From positions 1-64,000 of the forward strand of contig NZ_JACXJA010000008.1 of NCBI RefSeq assembly GCF_014705615.1: 64,000 nucleotides of DNA, given 5' to 3'. Numbering within the stretch: position 1 is the first letter of the stretch; the number at the start of each line of letters is the position of its first letter. Of the stretch, positions 42,221 through 51,291 are shown one piece after another. Source of the stretch: Paenibacillus oceani (GTDB taxonomy: Bacteria; Bacillota; Bacilli; Paenibacillales; NBRC-103111). The notes below the pieces were generated by a model that ran no database searches, was not told the origin of the DNA, and saw only the letters and a list, made by a program, of their open reading frames with translations. The position numbers and the translations under genes were made by a program.

Positions 42221-43225
42221 TTAGGCGTCCAGCTCCAATACGCACTGCCACATCGCTTCGTCGACCGGAATACCGTCTCTCTCATTTCGCTCGCGGACCC
42301 GCAGCGTCTCTTCGCCAGGGTAGCGGGCTTTGCCGCCGCCTTCGTCAGGAGTCGCCTGATGCAAATCTTCGATCATCTCGTTGATTTTATCGCGAAGCGC
42401 GCTTTGATCCGGCAGCTTGCGCGTATCGATCGCGAGAAACAGCTGGGAGAGGTTGCGTTCCGCACCGAGCTTGCCCATATCCATTGAGGAGTTTCCTCCG
42501 GACAACATCGTAACGACCAGATCGAGTACGAACGACAAGGCCGAGCCTTTCCAGAAACCGATCGGCATCGCTCTGCGGGTCTCCATAATAGCGGCCGCAT
42601 CTCTCGTCGCATTGCCGTTGCGGTCGAAGCCGCCGTCTACGGGAAGAGGCTCGCCGCTTTTGGCGTGGATACTCATCTTGCCGTAGGAAAATTGGGACAT
42701 GGCAATATCCAGCACGACCGGTCCTTCTTCGCGGGGCACGGCGATGACGACGGGATTGTTGCCTAGCTTATTATCCTTGCTGCCCCACGGAGGCATGTTC
42801 GGGATTGTATTCGTCCAGCATATGCCGACGCAACCGGCCTCCGCCGCTTGCCAGCCGTAGCTGCCCGCACGCATCCAATGGTTCGTGTTGCGGATCGCCA
42901 CGCAGCCGATCCCGTGTTCCTGCGCGAGCTCGACCGCCCTTCCCATCGAGAAGTGGGCGTTCAGGTTGCCGGGACCGGATCGGCCGTCCCATCTTTCTAC
43001 GATACCGATCCGCTCCAGCAGCTCCGGTTCCGCTCCTGGCTGAACATAGCCCTTCCGGATATAATCGATGAATAGCGGAAAACGGTTCAAGCCGTGGGAA
43101 TAAACGCCGTCCCGGCTCGCCTCGGCGAACAGGCGCGCGCAGAGCCCGGCCCGCTCGGGGGTAAAGCCGTTTTTGATCAGCACAGAACGAAATCGTTCGG
43201 TCATTTGTTCGAACGGAATACGCAT
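42221..43225 (-). CDS. Ldh_2 family dehydrogenase (YiaK/malate-lactate type)
   Basis: 334 residues of the malate/L-lactate dehydrogenase superfamily (Ldh_2), close in length to 2,3-diketo-L-gulonate reductase YiaK. Typical segments are SRDGVYSHGLNRFP near 40, NTNHWMRAGSYGW near 125 and the FSYGKM loop. These enzymes reduce 2-oxo-acids with NAD(P)H through an unusual fold. The start is ATG 43225 (reverse), 9 nt after AAGGAG, giving MRIPFEQMTE; the longer frame to 43357 is not conserved. The substrate is unknown, but a diketo-sugar acid would suit the glycan theme of the window. Confidence 0.87.
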   Translation of the reverse strand: MRIPFEQMTERFRSVLIKNGFTPERAGLCARLFAEASRDGVYSHGLNRFPLFIDYIRKGYVQPGAEPELLERIGIVERWDGRSGPGNLNAHFSMGRAVELAQEHGIGCVAIRNTNHWMRAGSYGWQAAEAGCVGICWTNTIPNMPPWGSKDNKLGNNPVVIAVPREEGPVVLDIAMSQFSYGKMSIHAKSGEPLPVDGGFDRNGNATRDAAAIMETRRAMPIGFWKGSALSFVLDLVVTMLSGGNSSMDMGKLGAERNLSQLFLAIDTRKLPDQSALRDKINEMIEDLHQATPDEGGGKARYPGEETLRVRERNERDGIPVDEAMWQCVLELDA

Positions 43226-43457
43226 GAGGACCAGCTCCTTAGTCACGTTGATAGTTTCCGATGCACGATAAGTATACCAGACTATCGGGGCGGAGTAGAG
43301 AGGAAGGAACCATTTCGTATGAAGCGACGGGGCGAGGGAAGAGGCAGTGACCCGCAAGATGAGCTGCGAGGAGTAATCCGAACGGATAAGATTTCCGCAA
43401 CCAAACTATACGACAATATATCGTAGAAGCTAATCAGAGAACGGAGTGTGCTAGAAG

Positions 43458-44039
43458 ATGAACCAAGAACGACCTGAAGCGATTCCGTATATTCCGCTTA
43501 CAATGCAGCGTCCGAATTTAGCAGAGCTTCCGGACGCGCCGCTGCCTGCCGGTTACGGGATGCGCACATTCAGACGTGGGGACGAGACGGCTTGGGCGCG
43601 GATCGAATGGGCCGCCGGGGAATTCAAAACCGAAGAGGAAGCGCTTCAACATTTCCGCAAAGAATTTGGCGAACATCTTGCCGGGATGGAGGAGCGCTGC
43701 CTGTTCATTACAGATGAACACGGCGACCCGATCGGGACGACTACGGCTTGGTACGGAGAGTTTCAAGGGGCGGTCATCGGCCGGATTCATTGGGTAGCGG
43801 TCGTCCCCGAGCATCAGGGCAAGAAGCTGTCGAAGCCGCTGCTGTCGCAGGCGCTGAGAACGATGGCGAGGTTTCACGAGCAGGCGTATCTAACGACGCA
43901 AACGACAAGTTATAAAGCGGTAGGCATGTACTTGAACTACGGATTTATCCCGGTATTTGAGAACGAGAAATGCGAAGAAGGCTGGCGGATGATCGGACAG
44001 CTGCTGAACAGAACGATCGATACCGGCCGCGCAACATAA
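43458..44039 (+). CDS. GNAT family N-acetyltransferase
   Basis: 193 residues. The acetyl-CoA loop of GNAT enzymes is visible in VAVVPEHQGKKLSKPLL (the Q-x-x-G-x-G/A pattern with QGKKLS), preceded by the RIHWV strand and followed by MYLNYGFIPVF. The substrate is unknown. ATG 43458 has a GGAG 12-15 nt upstream. The gap before it (43226-43457) has a TACGA-N7-TCGTA inverted repeat at 43409-43425 and nothing else clear. It precedes an MFS gene by 33 nt. Confidence 0.87.
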   Translation: MNQERPEAIPYIPLTMQRPNLAELPDAPLPAGYGMRTFRRGDETAWARIEWAAGEFKTEEEALQHFRKEFGEHLAGMEERCLFITDEHGDPIGTTTAWYGEFQGAVIGRIHWVAVVPEHQGKKLSKPLLSQALRTMARFHEQAYLTTQTTSYKAVGMYLNYGFIPVFENEKCEEGWRMIGQLLNRTIDTGRAT

Positions 44040-44072
44040 GCTGGAATTGGCGTTATTGGAATGAGGTCTAAC

Positions 44073-45410
44073 ATGAAAAGCAAATGGTTTGTTATGGCCA
44101 GCATCGTCTTGGCTGTGCTGGTTTCTTCGATCGATTCGACGATTACGAACACGACCGTTCCCCATATCGTTAAGGAACTGGGCGGATTCGAGCTGTACGC
44201 GTGGAGCTTCGTCGCTTATATGATTACTTCTACGGTGCTGACCCCGATTGCAGGTCGGCTCTCGGATATATTCGGACGGAAAAAAGTGTTCGCCACCGGC
44301 ATTGCCGTCTTCCTGATCGGCTCGACGTTGTGCGGCAGTGCGGATACGATGCTGCAGCTGGTGCTGTTCCGCGCCGTTCAGGGGATCGGAGCCGGCATTA
44401 TGAACCCGTTTCCGGCGATCATTGCAGGCGATCTGCTGACCGTAGAGAAGCGGGGGACGGTACAGGCGCTGTTCTCCGGCATGTGGGGCATTTCCGCCGT
44501 CATTGCGCCGCTTCTCGGTGCCGTATTCGTGGAATATGCGAGCTGGAGATGGATTTTCTACGTGAACATCCCGGTTTGTCTATTGGCGTTGCTGCTGCTT
44601 ATCCCGTATAAGGAAAAATATGAGCCGAAGCGCGCTCAGATCGATTATTGGGGGGCGGCGTTATTTACAGGGAGCATCAGCCTGCTGCTGCTTCTGACGG
44701 TTGTCGAAACGAACCTGGTCATCTATGCTGCGGGCGGGATAATCCTGTTGATCGGATTTGTCGCTTGGGAGAGGAAGCATCCGTCGCCGCTTATCCCGAT
44801 GACGTTATTCCGCAACCGCAACGTGGCGTGGATGATCGCGAATTCGTTTCTCGCCTGCGCTTCGTTATTCGGCACCTCCAGCTACGTCCCGCTGTTTATG
44901 CAGGAAGTGGGCGGGTACAGCTTGTTCGAAAGCGGGCTTCCGCTGCTTGGCGAAGCGATCGGCTGGATGCTCGTCTCGGTGCCGGCCGGACGCTGGGTCA
45001 TCAAGTACGGGTACCGCAAGCTGCTGATCTACGGCAACGCGCTGTTGGTCGGATGTGGAATCCTGGCTGTTTTCCTGAACGAGAACAGCGGATTTTGGTA
45101 CGTTTTTTCATTCATGTTCGTAGAAGGTTTGGCATTCGGCCTTATTTTTACCGTAACGACGATCGGCGCTCAGGAGCTTGTCGGTCCTCATCAGAAAGGC
45201 ATATCGACCTCGATGCAGTTTTTCTCACGCAACATCGGTGCGGCTGTCGGCACTACACTGATGGGGGCGTTTCTAACCAAGGCGCCCGAAACGATGACCG
45301 GCATTCATCAATTGCTGATGTACGGGTTCTGGATGACGCTTATCGCATTCGTCAGCTGTTTGTTCATTCAGTCGGTGCGGGCGGTTCGGACGGAAGAGCG
45401 GGCGATGTGA
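44073..45410 (+). CDS. MFS transporter, DHA2 (multidrug efflux) type
   Basis: 445 residues with 12 or more membrane segments. Motif C-like SSIDSTITNTTVPHI in helix 1 and GRLSDIFGRKK in the first cytoplasmic loop (motif A) mark a drug:proton antiporter of the DHA2 group. DHA2 proteins usually have 14 helices and about 470-510 residues, so this one is at the short end. ATG 44073 is preceded by TGAGGT; ATG 44061 is possible. It may export a compound acetylated by the upstream GNAT enzyme, but this is only a neighbour argument. Confidence 0.88.
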   Translation: MKSKWFVMASIVLAVLVSSIDSTITNTTVPHIVKELGGFELYAWSFVAYMITSTVLTPIAGRLSDIFGRKKVFATGIAVFLIGSTLCGSADTMLQLVLFRAVQGIGAGIMNPFPAIIAGDLLTVEKRGTVQALFSGMWGISAVIAPLLGAVFVEYASWRWIFYVNIPVCLLALLLLIPYKEKYEPKRAQIDYWGAALFTGSISLLLLLTVVETNLVIYAAGGIILLIGFVAWERKHPSPLIPMTLFRNRNVAWMIANSFLACASLFGTSSYVPLFMQEVGGYSLFESGLPLLGEAIGWMLVSVPAGRWVIKYGYRKLLIYGNALLVGCGILAVFLNENSGFWYVFSFMFVEGLAFGLIFTVTTIGAQELVGPHQKGISTSMQFFSRNIGAAVGTTLMGAFLTKAPETMTGIHQLLMYGFWMTLIAFVSCLFIQSVRAVRTEERAM

Positions 45411-45484
45411 AAAAAATAAAACCATTCTCCAAGTGTTACGTATACAACAGTGAGAACCGTGTAACGTAGACAGGAGGGTGAGAA

Positions 45485-45919
45485 ATGTTCAAAAGACTGC
45501 TGTTATTTTCACTTATACTAGGCGTCCTCTCCGGCTGCTCCTTGCTGGACAGCGTGAATCAGTCGTTGGATTATACGAAAGAAGCCGGCACCTTTATCCA
45601 GGAAGCCTCGCAGTTCGGCGGCTCGGTCCAGGAGCTTGCGCAGCAGGCGGCCGCCAGCACGGAGGCGAAGGAGAAGCTGACACAGGAACTGGAAGCGATG
45701 AAGGCGCGGATCACGGAGTTTAAAGGAATCGAGGCTCCGGCTTTTGCGAAGACGATTCATGAGAAGCTTGTCGGACTGAACGATACGCTGCTGACCGATA
45801 TTAACGGTTATTTGGCGCAAATCCAAAATGGCGTTACCAGTCTGCAAAATTCCAATATCGTCCAGACCATCAATAAAATTAACGAAACGATGGACATGAT
45901 CCAAAATTTGCAGCCGTAG
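45485..45919 (+). CDS. Lipoprotein, DUF6376 family
   Basis: 144 residues. The signal peptide ends with the lipobox LSGC (C18). The mature part is a helical, coiled-coil-like protein (about 25-140, heptads of Leu/Ile with many Gln and Asn). Such short lipoproteins are classified as DUF6376 in Bacillaceae. ATG 45485 follows AGGAGGGTGAG. It stands alone and ends with a terminator. The function is unknown; a surface-stress role is a guess and is not made here. Confidence 0.85.
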   Translation: MFKRLLLFSLILGVLSGCSLLDSVNQSLDYTKEAGTFIQEASQFGGSVQELAQQAAASTEAKEKLTQELEAMKARITEFKGIEAPAFAKTIHEKLVGLNDTLLTDINGYLAQIQNGVTSLQNSNIVQTINKINETMDMIQNLQP

Positions 45920-45967
45920 CGATTGCTGCGCACCTGCTGCCGGAAGCTTATCCCATCTAACCTGAGC

Positions 45968-45999
45968 GAACCCTGACCTGTATAGGCAGGGTTCTTTTC
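45968..45999 (+). terminator. Terminator after the lipoprotein gene
   Basis: GAACCCTG (45968-45975) pairs with CAGGGTTC (45987-45994), with further pairing inside, then TTTT. Confidence 0.85.
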
Positions 46000-46022
46000 T
46001 ATGTTTCCCGGCCGAGTGCCGG

Positions 46023-46078
46023 AGTGCAAAAAAAATGAACGATTATCCAACACGAAGTGCAAAAAGAACGATTTATCC
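46023..46078 (+). promoter_or_regulatory. 33-bp-spaced direct repeat upstream of solute-binding protein 3
   Basis: AGTGCAAA...GAACGATTATCC (46023-46048) and AGTGCAAAAAGAACGATTTATCC (46056-46078; given here only by ends) start 33 bp apart, three helical turns. The second copy ends just before the -35 position of TAAAAT (46107-46112). This layout is typical of AraC-type activator sites. Confidence 0.6.
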
Positions 46079-46130
46079 TCCAAAGCTTTTCGCCCGGCTC
46101 CCGCGATAAAATTACGGTAACAACGCGAGT

Positions 46131-46144
46131 TGTAAGCGTTTGCG
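46131..46144 (+). promoter_or_regulatory. cre (CcpA) site upstream of solute-binding protein 3
   Basis: TGTAAGCGTTTGCG matches TGNAARCGNWWWCA at 12 of 14 positions, with the central CG intact. It lies downstream of the -10, 14 nt before the ATG, where CcpA would block transcription when preferred sugars are present. Confidence 0.65.
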
Positions 46145-46158
46145 AAAAGAGGGAGAGC

Positions 46159-47547
46159 ATGAACCTTATCACAAAGGAGTCTGAGAAAAAGATGAACAAC
46201 GCAGCACGAAGAAGCTTTTCCATGATCGGTCTGATCGCGGTAATGCTGGTAACCCTCCTCATGTCGGCCTGCGGCGGAGCGGGCAAGGAAGCGGCACCGC
46301 CGGCGGGAACGACGCCGGAGACGGTTAAGCCGAAAGCCGAAGATCCGGCATCGCTCAAGGGCGAGGTTATCTGGCAATACCCGAACACGACTTGGCCCGA
46401 AGCTGACATCAAAAACATGATCGCCGACTTCAACAAAAAGTATCCGAACATTTCGGTGAAACCGGTGCTCGGTCCGCTGGAGCCGATGATTGCCGCCGGC
46501 AACCCGCCGAACGTGGCGACGAACAACCGTCTGGAAGCGAACTGGATTATGGACGGGCTGTTTGAGGAATTGACGCCTTATATCAAGAAAGATCCCGATT
46601 ACAAGCCGGAAAGCTTGTTCCATCAAGTTCTTTACGAGATCCCGCAATTCGAGAAAGGCCAATACGGTCTCCCGATGTACTCGAATCCGACGTACGCCCT
46701 GATCGTCAACAACAAAATTATGAGCCAATACGGGGAAAAAGCAATTCCGAAGCTGCAAGGACTTAAGGATACCGACGAATTTTTCAAAAAGTTCTGGATC
46801 ATGAAAAACGGCGAATACGAAATGACAGGTGAAAATCCGCTGTTTTATTACGGCATCCTGTCCGGGCTGTTCTTCGTCGCTTACTTGAACGGAGCCGACC
46901 CGTCCACGTTCTGGAATCCGGAGACGAAAAAAGTCAATTTCAACGATCCGAAAATCGTCGACGCGCTCGACTGGCTGTACAAATTCAACCGGGACACGAT
47001 CAACCAGCAGGCGTACACCCAGCTCAAAGCCCAGCTGCCGAAAAACACGCATCCGTTCGTGGCGGAGAAACAGGCGATGATGGTCGTCACGTCCAATCAG
47101 GTGAAAGATTTCCGCAAGGCGAAGCCCGATCTGGATATTACAGTGCTTCCGGCTCCTCAGGCGAGCATGTGGAACGGCGGCTCCAACCTTGCGATCGTGA
47201 AGGCCGGCAAGAACAAGGACGCCGCGTGGACGTTCATCAAATGGATGACCTCTTCGGAGGAGGGGGCGGAATCGTTGTATAACCGGCTTGGCTTACTGAC
47301 GCCAATGAAAACGAGCAAATTTTTGACGGAGCAAAGCAAAAACGATCCGGATCTGAAAGTGTTCCTTGAGATTAACGCTCAAGCGAAAAAATGGATTCCG
47401 CAGTTCCCGGTAGCTTACGACACCGAATACAGGAAGCTGTTCCCGGACTTCCAGGCCGGCAAAATTACGGCCAAAGAAATGATGGACCATGTCAACAAAG
47501 AAGTGCAGAAGCGGATCGACGATTTCTACGCAAGCAAGAAGAAGTAA
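46159..47547 (+). CDS. Extracellular solute-binding lipoprotein 3 (sugar ABC type)
   Basis: 462 residues from ATG 46159, which has GAGGG 5-9 nt ahead; ATG 46192 (451 residues) behind a more distant AAAGGAG is equally possible and gives a more usual signal peptide. The signal ends in MSAC, a lipobox. A Gly/Pro-rich linker and a family 1 sugar-binding fold follow. It begins the long glycan locus and is followed 76 nt later by a second Tat-exported beta-helix protein, repeating the order of the first cassette. It is less similar to solute-binding proteins 1 and 2 than they are to each other. Confidence 0.88.
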   Translation: MNLITKESEKKMNNAARRSFSMIGLIAVMLVTLLMSACGGAGKEAAPPAGTTPETVKPKAEDPASLKGEVIWQYPNTTWPEADIKNMIADFNKKYPNISVKPVLGPLEPMIAAGNPPNVATNNRLEANWIMDGLFEELTPYIKKDPDYKPESLFHQVLYEIPQFEKGQYGLPMYSNPTYALIVNNKIMSQYGEKAIPKLQGLKDTDEFFKKFWIMKNGEYEMTGENPLFYYGILSGLFFVAYLNGADPSTFWNPETKKVNFNDPKIVDALDWLYKFNRDTINQQAYTQLKAQLPKNTHPFVAEKQAMMVVTSNQVKDFRKAKPDLDITVLPAPQASMWNGGSNLAIVKAGKNKDAAWTFIKWMTSSEEGAESLYNRLGLLTPMKTSKFLTEQSKNDPDLKVFLEINAQAKKWIPQFPVAYDTEYRKLFPDFQAGKITAKEMMDHVNKEVQKRIDDFYASKKK

Positions 47548-47623
47548 AGCGGTACGAGCGGACGGTTCCCATGAAACGGAGCCGTTCGCCGATCTTTCAA
47601 CCGATTCTGGAGGAGGAACGATC

Positions 47624-50059
47624 ATGAGCCAAGCCGATCGCCACAGTAAGGATCAACCGGAGAAGCTGCAGCAGGAGGCGTTCACGAAGGAGAACGCCGA
47701 TTGGACGGACCCCGGCCATATCGCGGCGCAGAAGCTGAGCCGGCGCAGGCTGCTCGCCTCGATCGGGGCGGCGGGCGCCGCCGCCGTCGTATACGGCACG
47801 ACATATGGAATGGCTAGTGCCGGCAGAGGCGGGAAGGACGACCCGGATGTAATCGATGCCGTATACGGGGATAGCCGGATCAACCCGAGGCCGCCGAAAC
47901 CTCCGAAACCCCCGGTTCCCCCGCAGGAGCTGGCCTGCTGCGATTTTGTAAAAACGACGCTTGCTGAGCTGCGCGCCTTAAGCGCTCCCAGCTCCGACGT
48001 GGTTTATTATATGACCGATTCCGGGATGGAAGGCTCGTTGCTGTACGATCCGTCCGACACCACGTCGGCGGACAATACGGGGCTTGTGGTCGTCTCCTCC
48101 TCCGGAGCCCGCTTCAAGCGGATTGTCGAGGACGGCCGTTATAATGTCAGATGGTTCGGAGCGAAGGGCGACGGAGTTACCGACGATCTGGACGTGATTC
48201 AGGCGGCGATCGACGTCGTTTATGCGCTGGGCGGCGGGACGGTTTATTTTCCGAAAGGCACGTACATCGTCTCCCCGCTGCTGCAGACGCGGCGGATCGT
48301 CCCGAAAAGCAACGTGCATCTGCTCGGCGAAGGGACGAACTCGGTCATTAAGGTGAAGGACGACGCCGGCGACTATTGGACGATTTTCGGCAATTTCCAG
48401 ACTTGGCCGAAGGTGAGCAACGTATCGATCCGCGGTCTGAAGTTCGATCAAAATCCGGGCGGCAATACGACGTGCAATATTGATCATCGCCGGACGGATT
48501 ACTATTGGACGCAATTTTGCATCAGCCTGTTCAATTACGAAAACATCGCGATCGAGGATTGCACCTTCGATCCGATCTGCGGCTGGAATACGGTCGTGCT
48601 TAACAATGCCGCTTCGCGCAACGCGATCGTCAACAACTGCACGTTCCGCTTCATCCACGCGAGAGGCTATGACGGTTACGATAATTCGGCCGTTTATATG
48701 AACGGCTGGTCGCATGTCGTCACGAATTGCCGCTTCTATGCCGCTCCCGGAGAGAAAGCGATGGGCGCCATCGAGACGCACAGCGGCAAAAGCGTCGTCT
48801 CGGGCAACGTCTCGGACGGTTACGTTACCGGCGTCCATATCCAGTCGAGCGAGACGAGCGGCGACGGGGCGGACATTACCGTCTCGGGCAACACGTTTAC
48901 GAACGCCGTGCATGCGATCCAGTTTTGGCCGTATAAGCAGTATTCGCTCAAAAATGTGACGGTAACGGGCAATACGGTCAGTCTGGCCAACGCGAGACAG
49001 CAGCGCAGCATGATGGTCGGGATCGGGGCGTTCCCCGGCGCGTTGCCCCCGGATCACACGGGAACGTTCGAGAACATTGCGATAACCGGCAATACGATCA
49101 TCTGCGAGGAGGAGTTCGTCAAGCGGGATAACGTGCTGGAGGGATTCTGCTACGGCATCGGCTTCGTCCGCGAAACCGACGTCAAACATATCGTCATCGC
49201 GGGCAATATCATTAAAAACGCGCCAATCGCGGCGATCCATATCGGCAATACGCCGAAGTTCGGCACGATGTCGAACATTCAGATTACGGACAATATGATC
49301 GTCAACGCGGGTCATTATCCGGCGGGCAACGAAGCGTACAAAGCGGCGATTCTGCTTCGTTCGACCGTGGCCGGAGCGAAAATATCCGGCAATACGATCC
49401 GCGAAACGTATGCGACGTCGCGCGGTCTGTACTCGATCCGGCTGAACGCCGCAGACGGATCCTTTGCGGACGTGGAAGTGACCGACAATGTCATTACGTC
49501 GGTTCAAGGCGGCTTATGGCTCGATCTGCACGCCTCGGTTCGTACGAACAGCGCCGAGAAACATCTGAAATTTACGGATCGCGCTTTCGACGACCCGCTG
49601 CTGCCGGCAGGCACGACGTATCAGCCGGGGACCGTCGTGCTGGCGACAGGCAGTACTATCGTTCCGGGTCTGACACCGGCGGGCTACCGCATCTTGAACG
49701 GGGGCACGTTCGGTACTCTAACCGGCGTAACGGCGACCGGGACGGCGGGCTCGTACAAAGTAACGGTGAACGATTCGTCCCAGCTTCGGGTCGGGCAATG
49801 GATCAAGATTGCCACAGGAGACCAGACGCGCCGGATTAACCGGATCGCCGGCAACGAGCTCCGGATCAACGCGCCGCTCTCCGTCGCCGTGGCGTCTCCC
49901 AGCGCCGTACTGTACGTTCCGCCGGTATACGAGCCGTTCGGCCATACCGGTAAGCTGCCCGCTATCGCCGATACGTCGGGGCTGTCCGTCGGCCAGCTCG
50001 AAACGGAGCTGAACGCGCTGAAGCAGGCGATGCGGGATTTCGGCATCATCAACGTGTAA
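47624..50059 (+). CDS. Tat-exported right-handed beta-helix protein 2 (pectate-lyase-like)
   Basis: 811 residues. A cytoplasmic lead (about 1-36) is followed by a twin-arginine signal SRRRLLASIG with an Ala-rich core, a proline-rich linker (PKPPKPPVPP), a short beta domain, and the WFGAKGDGVTDDLDVIQ motif that opens a pectate_lyase_3 beta-helix (about 190-660). The last 120 residues are a separate beta domain. It is built like the protein at 33786 and again follows a solute-binding gene. ATG 47624 follows GGAGGAGG. The substrate is unknown; no lyase-type catalytic Lys/Arg or GH28 Asp triad could be placed with confidence. Confidence 0.83.
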   Translation: MSQADRHSKDQPEKLQQEAFTKENADWTDPGHIAAQKLSRRRLLASIGAAGAAAVVYGTTYGMASAGRGGKDDPDVIDAVYGDSRINPRPPKPPKPPVPPQELACCDFVKTTLAELRALSAPSSDVVYYMTDSGMEGSLLYDPSDTTSADNTGLVVVSSSGARFKRIVEDGRYNVRWFGAKGDGVTDDLDVIQAAIDVVYALGGGTVYFPKGTYIVSPLLQTRRIVPKSNVHLLGEGTNSVIKVKDDAGDYWTIFGNFQTWPKVSNVSIRGLKFDQNPGGNTTCNIDHRRTDYYWTQFCISLFNYENIAIEDCTFDPICGWNTVVLNNAASRNAIVNNCTFRFIHARGYDGYDNSAVYMNGWSHVVTNCRFYAAPGEKAMGAIETHSGKSVVSGNVSDGYVTGVHIQSSETSGDGADITVSGNTFTNAVHAIQFWPYKQYSLKNVTVTGNTVSLANARQQRSMMVGIGAFPGALPPDHTGTFENIAITGNTIICEEEFVKRDNVLEGFCYGIGFVRETDVKHIVIAGNIIKNAPIAAIHIGNTPKFGTMSNIQITDNMIVNAGHYPAGNEAYKAAILLRSTVAGAKISGNTIRETYATSRGLYSIRLNAADGSFADVEVTDNVITSVQGGLWLDLHASVRTNSAEKHLKFTDRAFDDPLLPAGTTYQPGTVVLATGSTIVPGLTPAGYRILNGGTFGTLTGVTATGTAGSYKVTVNDSSQLRVGQWIKIATGDQTRRINRIAGNELRINAPLSVAVASPSAVLYVPPVYEPFGHTGKLPAIADTSGLSVGQLETELNALKQAMRDFGIINV

Positions 50060-50076
50060 GGAAGGAGTCGCTCCCT

Positions 50077-51198
50077 ATGGCAGGAGTATCCCTGCGCAAT
50101 CTGTATAAAACGTATGGCAAAAACAGCCCGTATGTCGTAAAGGACGTTTGTCTGGATATCGAGGACGGGGAATTTATGGTATTCGTCGGACCGTCCGGCT
50201 GCGGGAAATCAACGACGCTGCGCATGGTGGCCGGTCTGGAGCGGGTAAGCCAAGGCGAAATCTATATCGGCGACGAGCTGATGAATCATGTGCCTCCGAA
50301 GCGGAGAGATATCGCGATGGTGTTTCAAAACTATGCGCTGTATCCGAATATGAGCGTCTTAGAAAATATGGCGTTCGGCTTGCGGCTCCGCAAAACGGAG
50401 AAGCATCTGATCGATTCGTCGGTGAAGCAAAACGCACGGACGCTAGAAATCGAGCATCTGCTGGAGCGGAAGCCCCGGCAGCTGTCCGGCGGCCAGCGTC
50501 AGCGCGTCGCACTGGGGAGGGCGATCGTCCGGCACCCGCAAGTATTCCTTATGGACGAGCCGCTGTCCAACCTCGACGCCCGTCTGCGCGTGCAGATGAG
50601 GACGGAGATCGTCGAGCTGCACCGGAGACTGGGGACGACGATGATCTACGTCACCCACGATCAGACGGAAGCGATGACGATGGGAAGCCGGATCTGCATT
50701 ATGAAGGACGGCGTCATCCAGCAGGTGGGTGTGCCGGAAGAAGTATATATGCGTCCGGCCAATATGTTCGTGGCGAACTTTATCGGTTCGCCGCCGATCA
50801 ATTTTATGGACGGACGGCTGAAGCCGGGCAAGAGCGGCGGTCTCATCTTCGATACGCCCCGCTTCGCGCTGCCGGTGTCTCTGGAGAAGAGCAGGCGGCT
50901 GCTGGAGATGGGGTATCTGGATAAAGCGGTCGTGCTCGGCATCCGGGCCGAATATGTGCAATGGCAGGAAGCGGATGCCGGCGAGAGCCAGCCCGGGGAG
51001 GCGCCGATCCGCGGAGAAGCTTATTTCAGCGAGCTGGTCGGGGCGGACCGGTTTATCCGCGTGAAGGCCGGCGACGACAAAATCGTGGCCAGAGCAGCCG
51101 CTTACGATCGGGTCGCAGAAGGGACGAAGCTCCTTTTAACGTTTAATCCGAACTACACGCTGTTTTTCAATCGGGACACACAGCAGTTGATCGTTTAA
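50077..51198 (+). CDS. Sugar ABC transporter ATP-binding protein (MsmX/UgpC-like)
   Basis: 373 residues. Walker A GPSGCGKST, Q-loop FQNYALYP, signature LSGGQRQRVALGRAI, Walker B VFLMDEPLSNLD and the switch histidine VTHDQ are all present. The C-terminal TOBE-type regulatory domain (about 240-373) is that of CUT1 sugar importers. It begins 17 nt after the beta-helix gene. It is the only ABC ATPase in the window and so the likely energiser of both permease pairs at 54252 and 60569. In Bacillus MsmX serves several importers, a precedent for sharing. Confidence 0.93.
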   Translation: MAGVSLRNLYKTYGKNSPYVVKDVCLDIEDGEFMVFVGPSGCGKSTTLRMVAGLERVSQGEIYIGDELMNHVPPKRRDIAMVFQNYALYPNMSVLENMAFGLRLRKTEKHLIDSSVKQNARTLEIEHLLERKPRQLSGGQRQRVALGRAIVRHPQVFLMDEPLSNLDARLRVQMRTEIVELHRRLGTTMIYVTHDQTEAMTMGSRICIMKDGVIQQVGVPEEVYMRPANMFVANFIGSPPINFMDGRLKPGKSGGLIFDTPRFALPVSLEKSRRLLEMGYLDKAVVLGIRAEYVQWQEADAGESQPGEAPIRGEAYFSELVGADRFIRVKAGDDKIVARAAAYDRVAEGTKLLLTFNPNYTLFFNRDTQQLIV

Positions 51199-51291
51199 GA
51201 GGTTCCCCTGACAAGAAAGCGGAGAATGCCGTAAATCGGCCCCGCTATAGGGGAGCTGCTTCATAAGGCACAAGGGTGGAGAGGATTGTCG

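Noticed and set aside
45808-47052. A 414-residue reverse frame opposite solute-binding protein 3
   Set aside because: Covers a terminator, an operator region and the receptor gene; no SD and no recognisable protein features.
47978-49507. A 509-residue open frame on the reverse strand opposite beta-helix protein 2
   Set aside because: It is a shadow of the forward gene: low-complexity Arg/Asp-rich composition, no family features, no SD, and full overlap with a gene that has clear signals.
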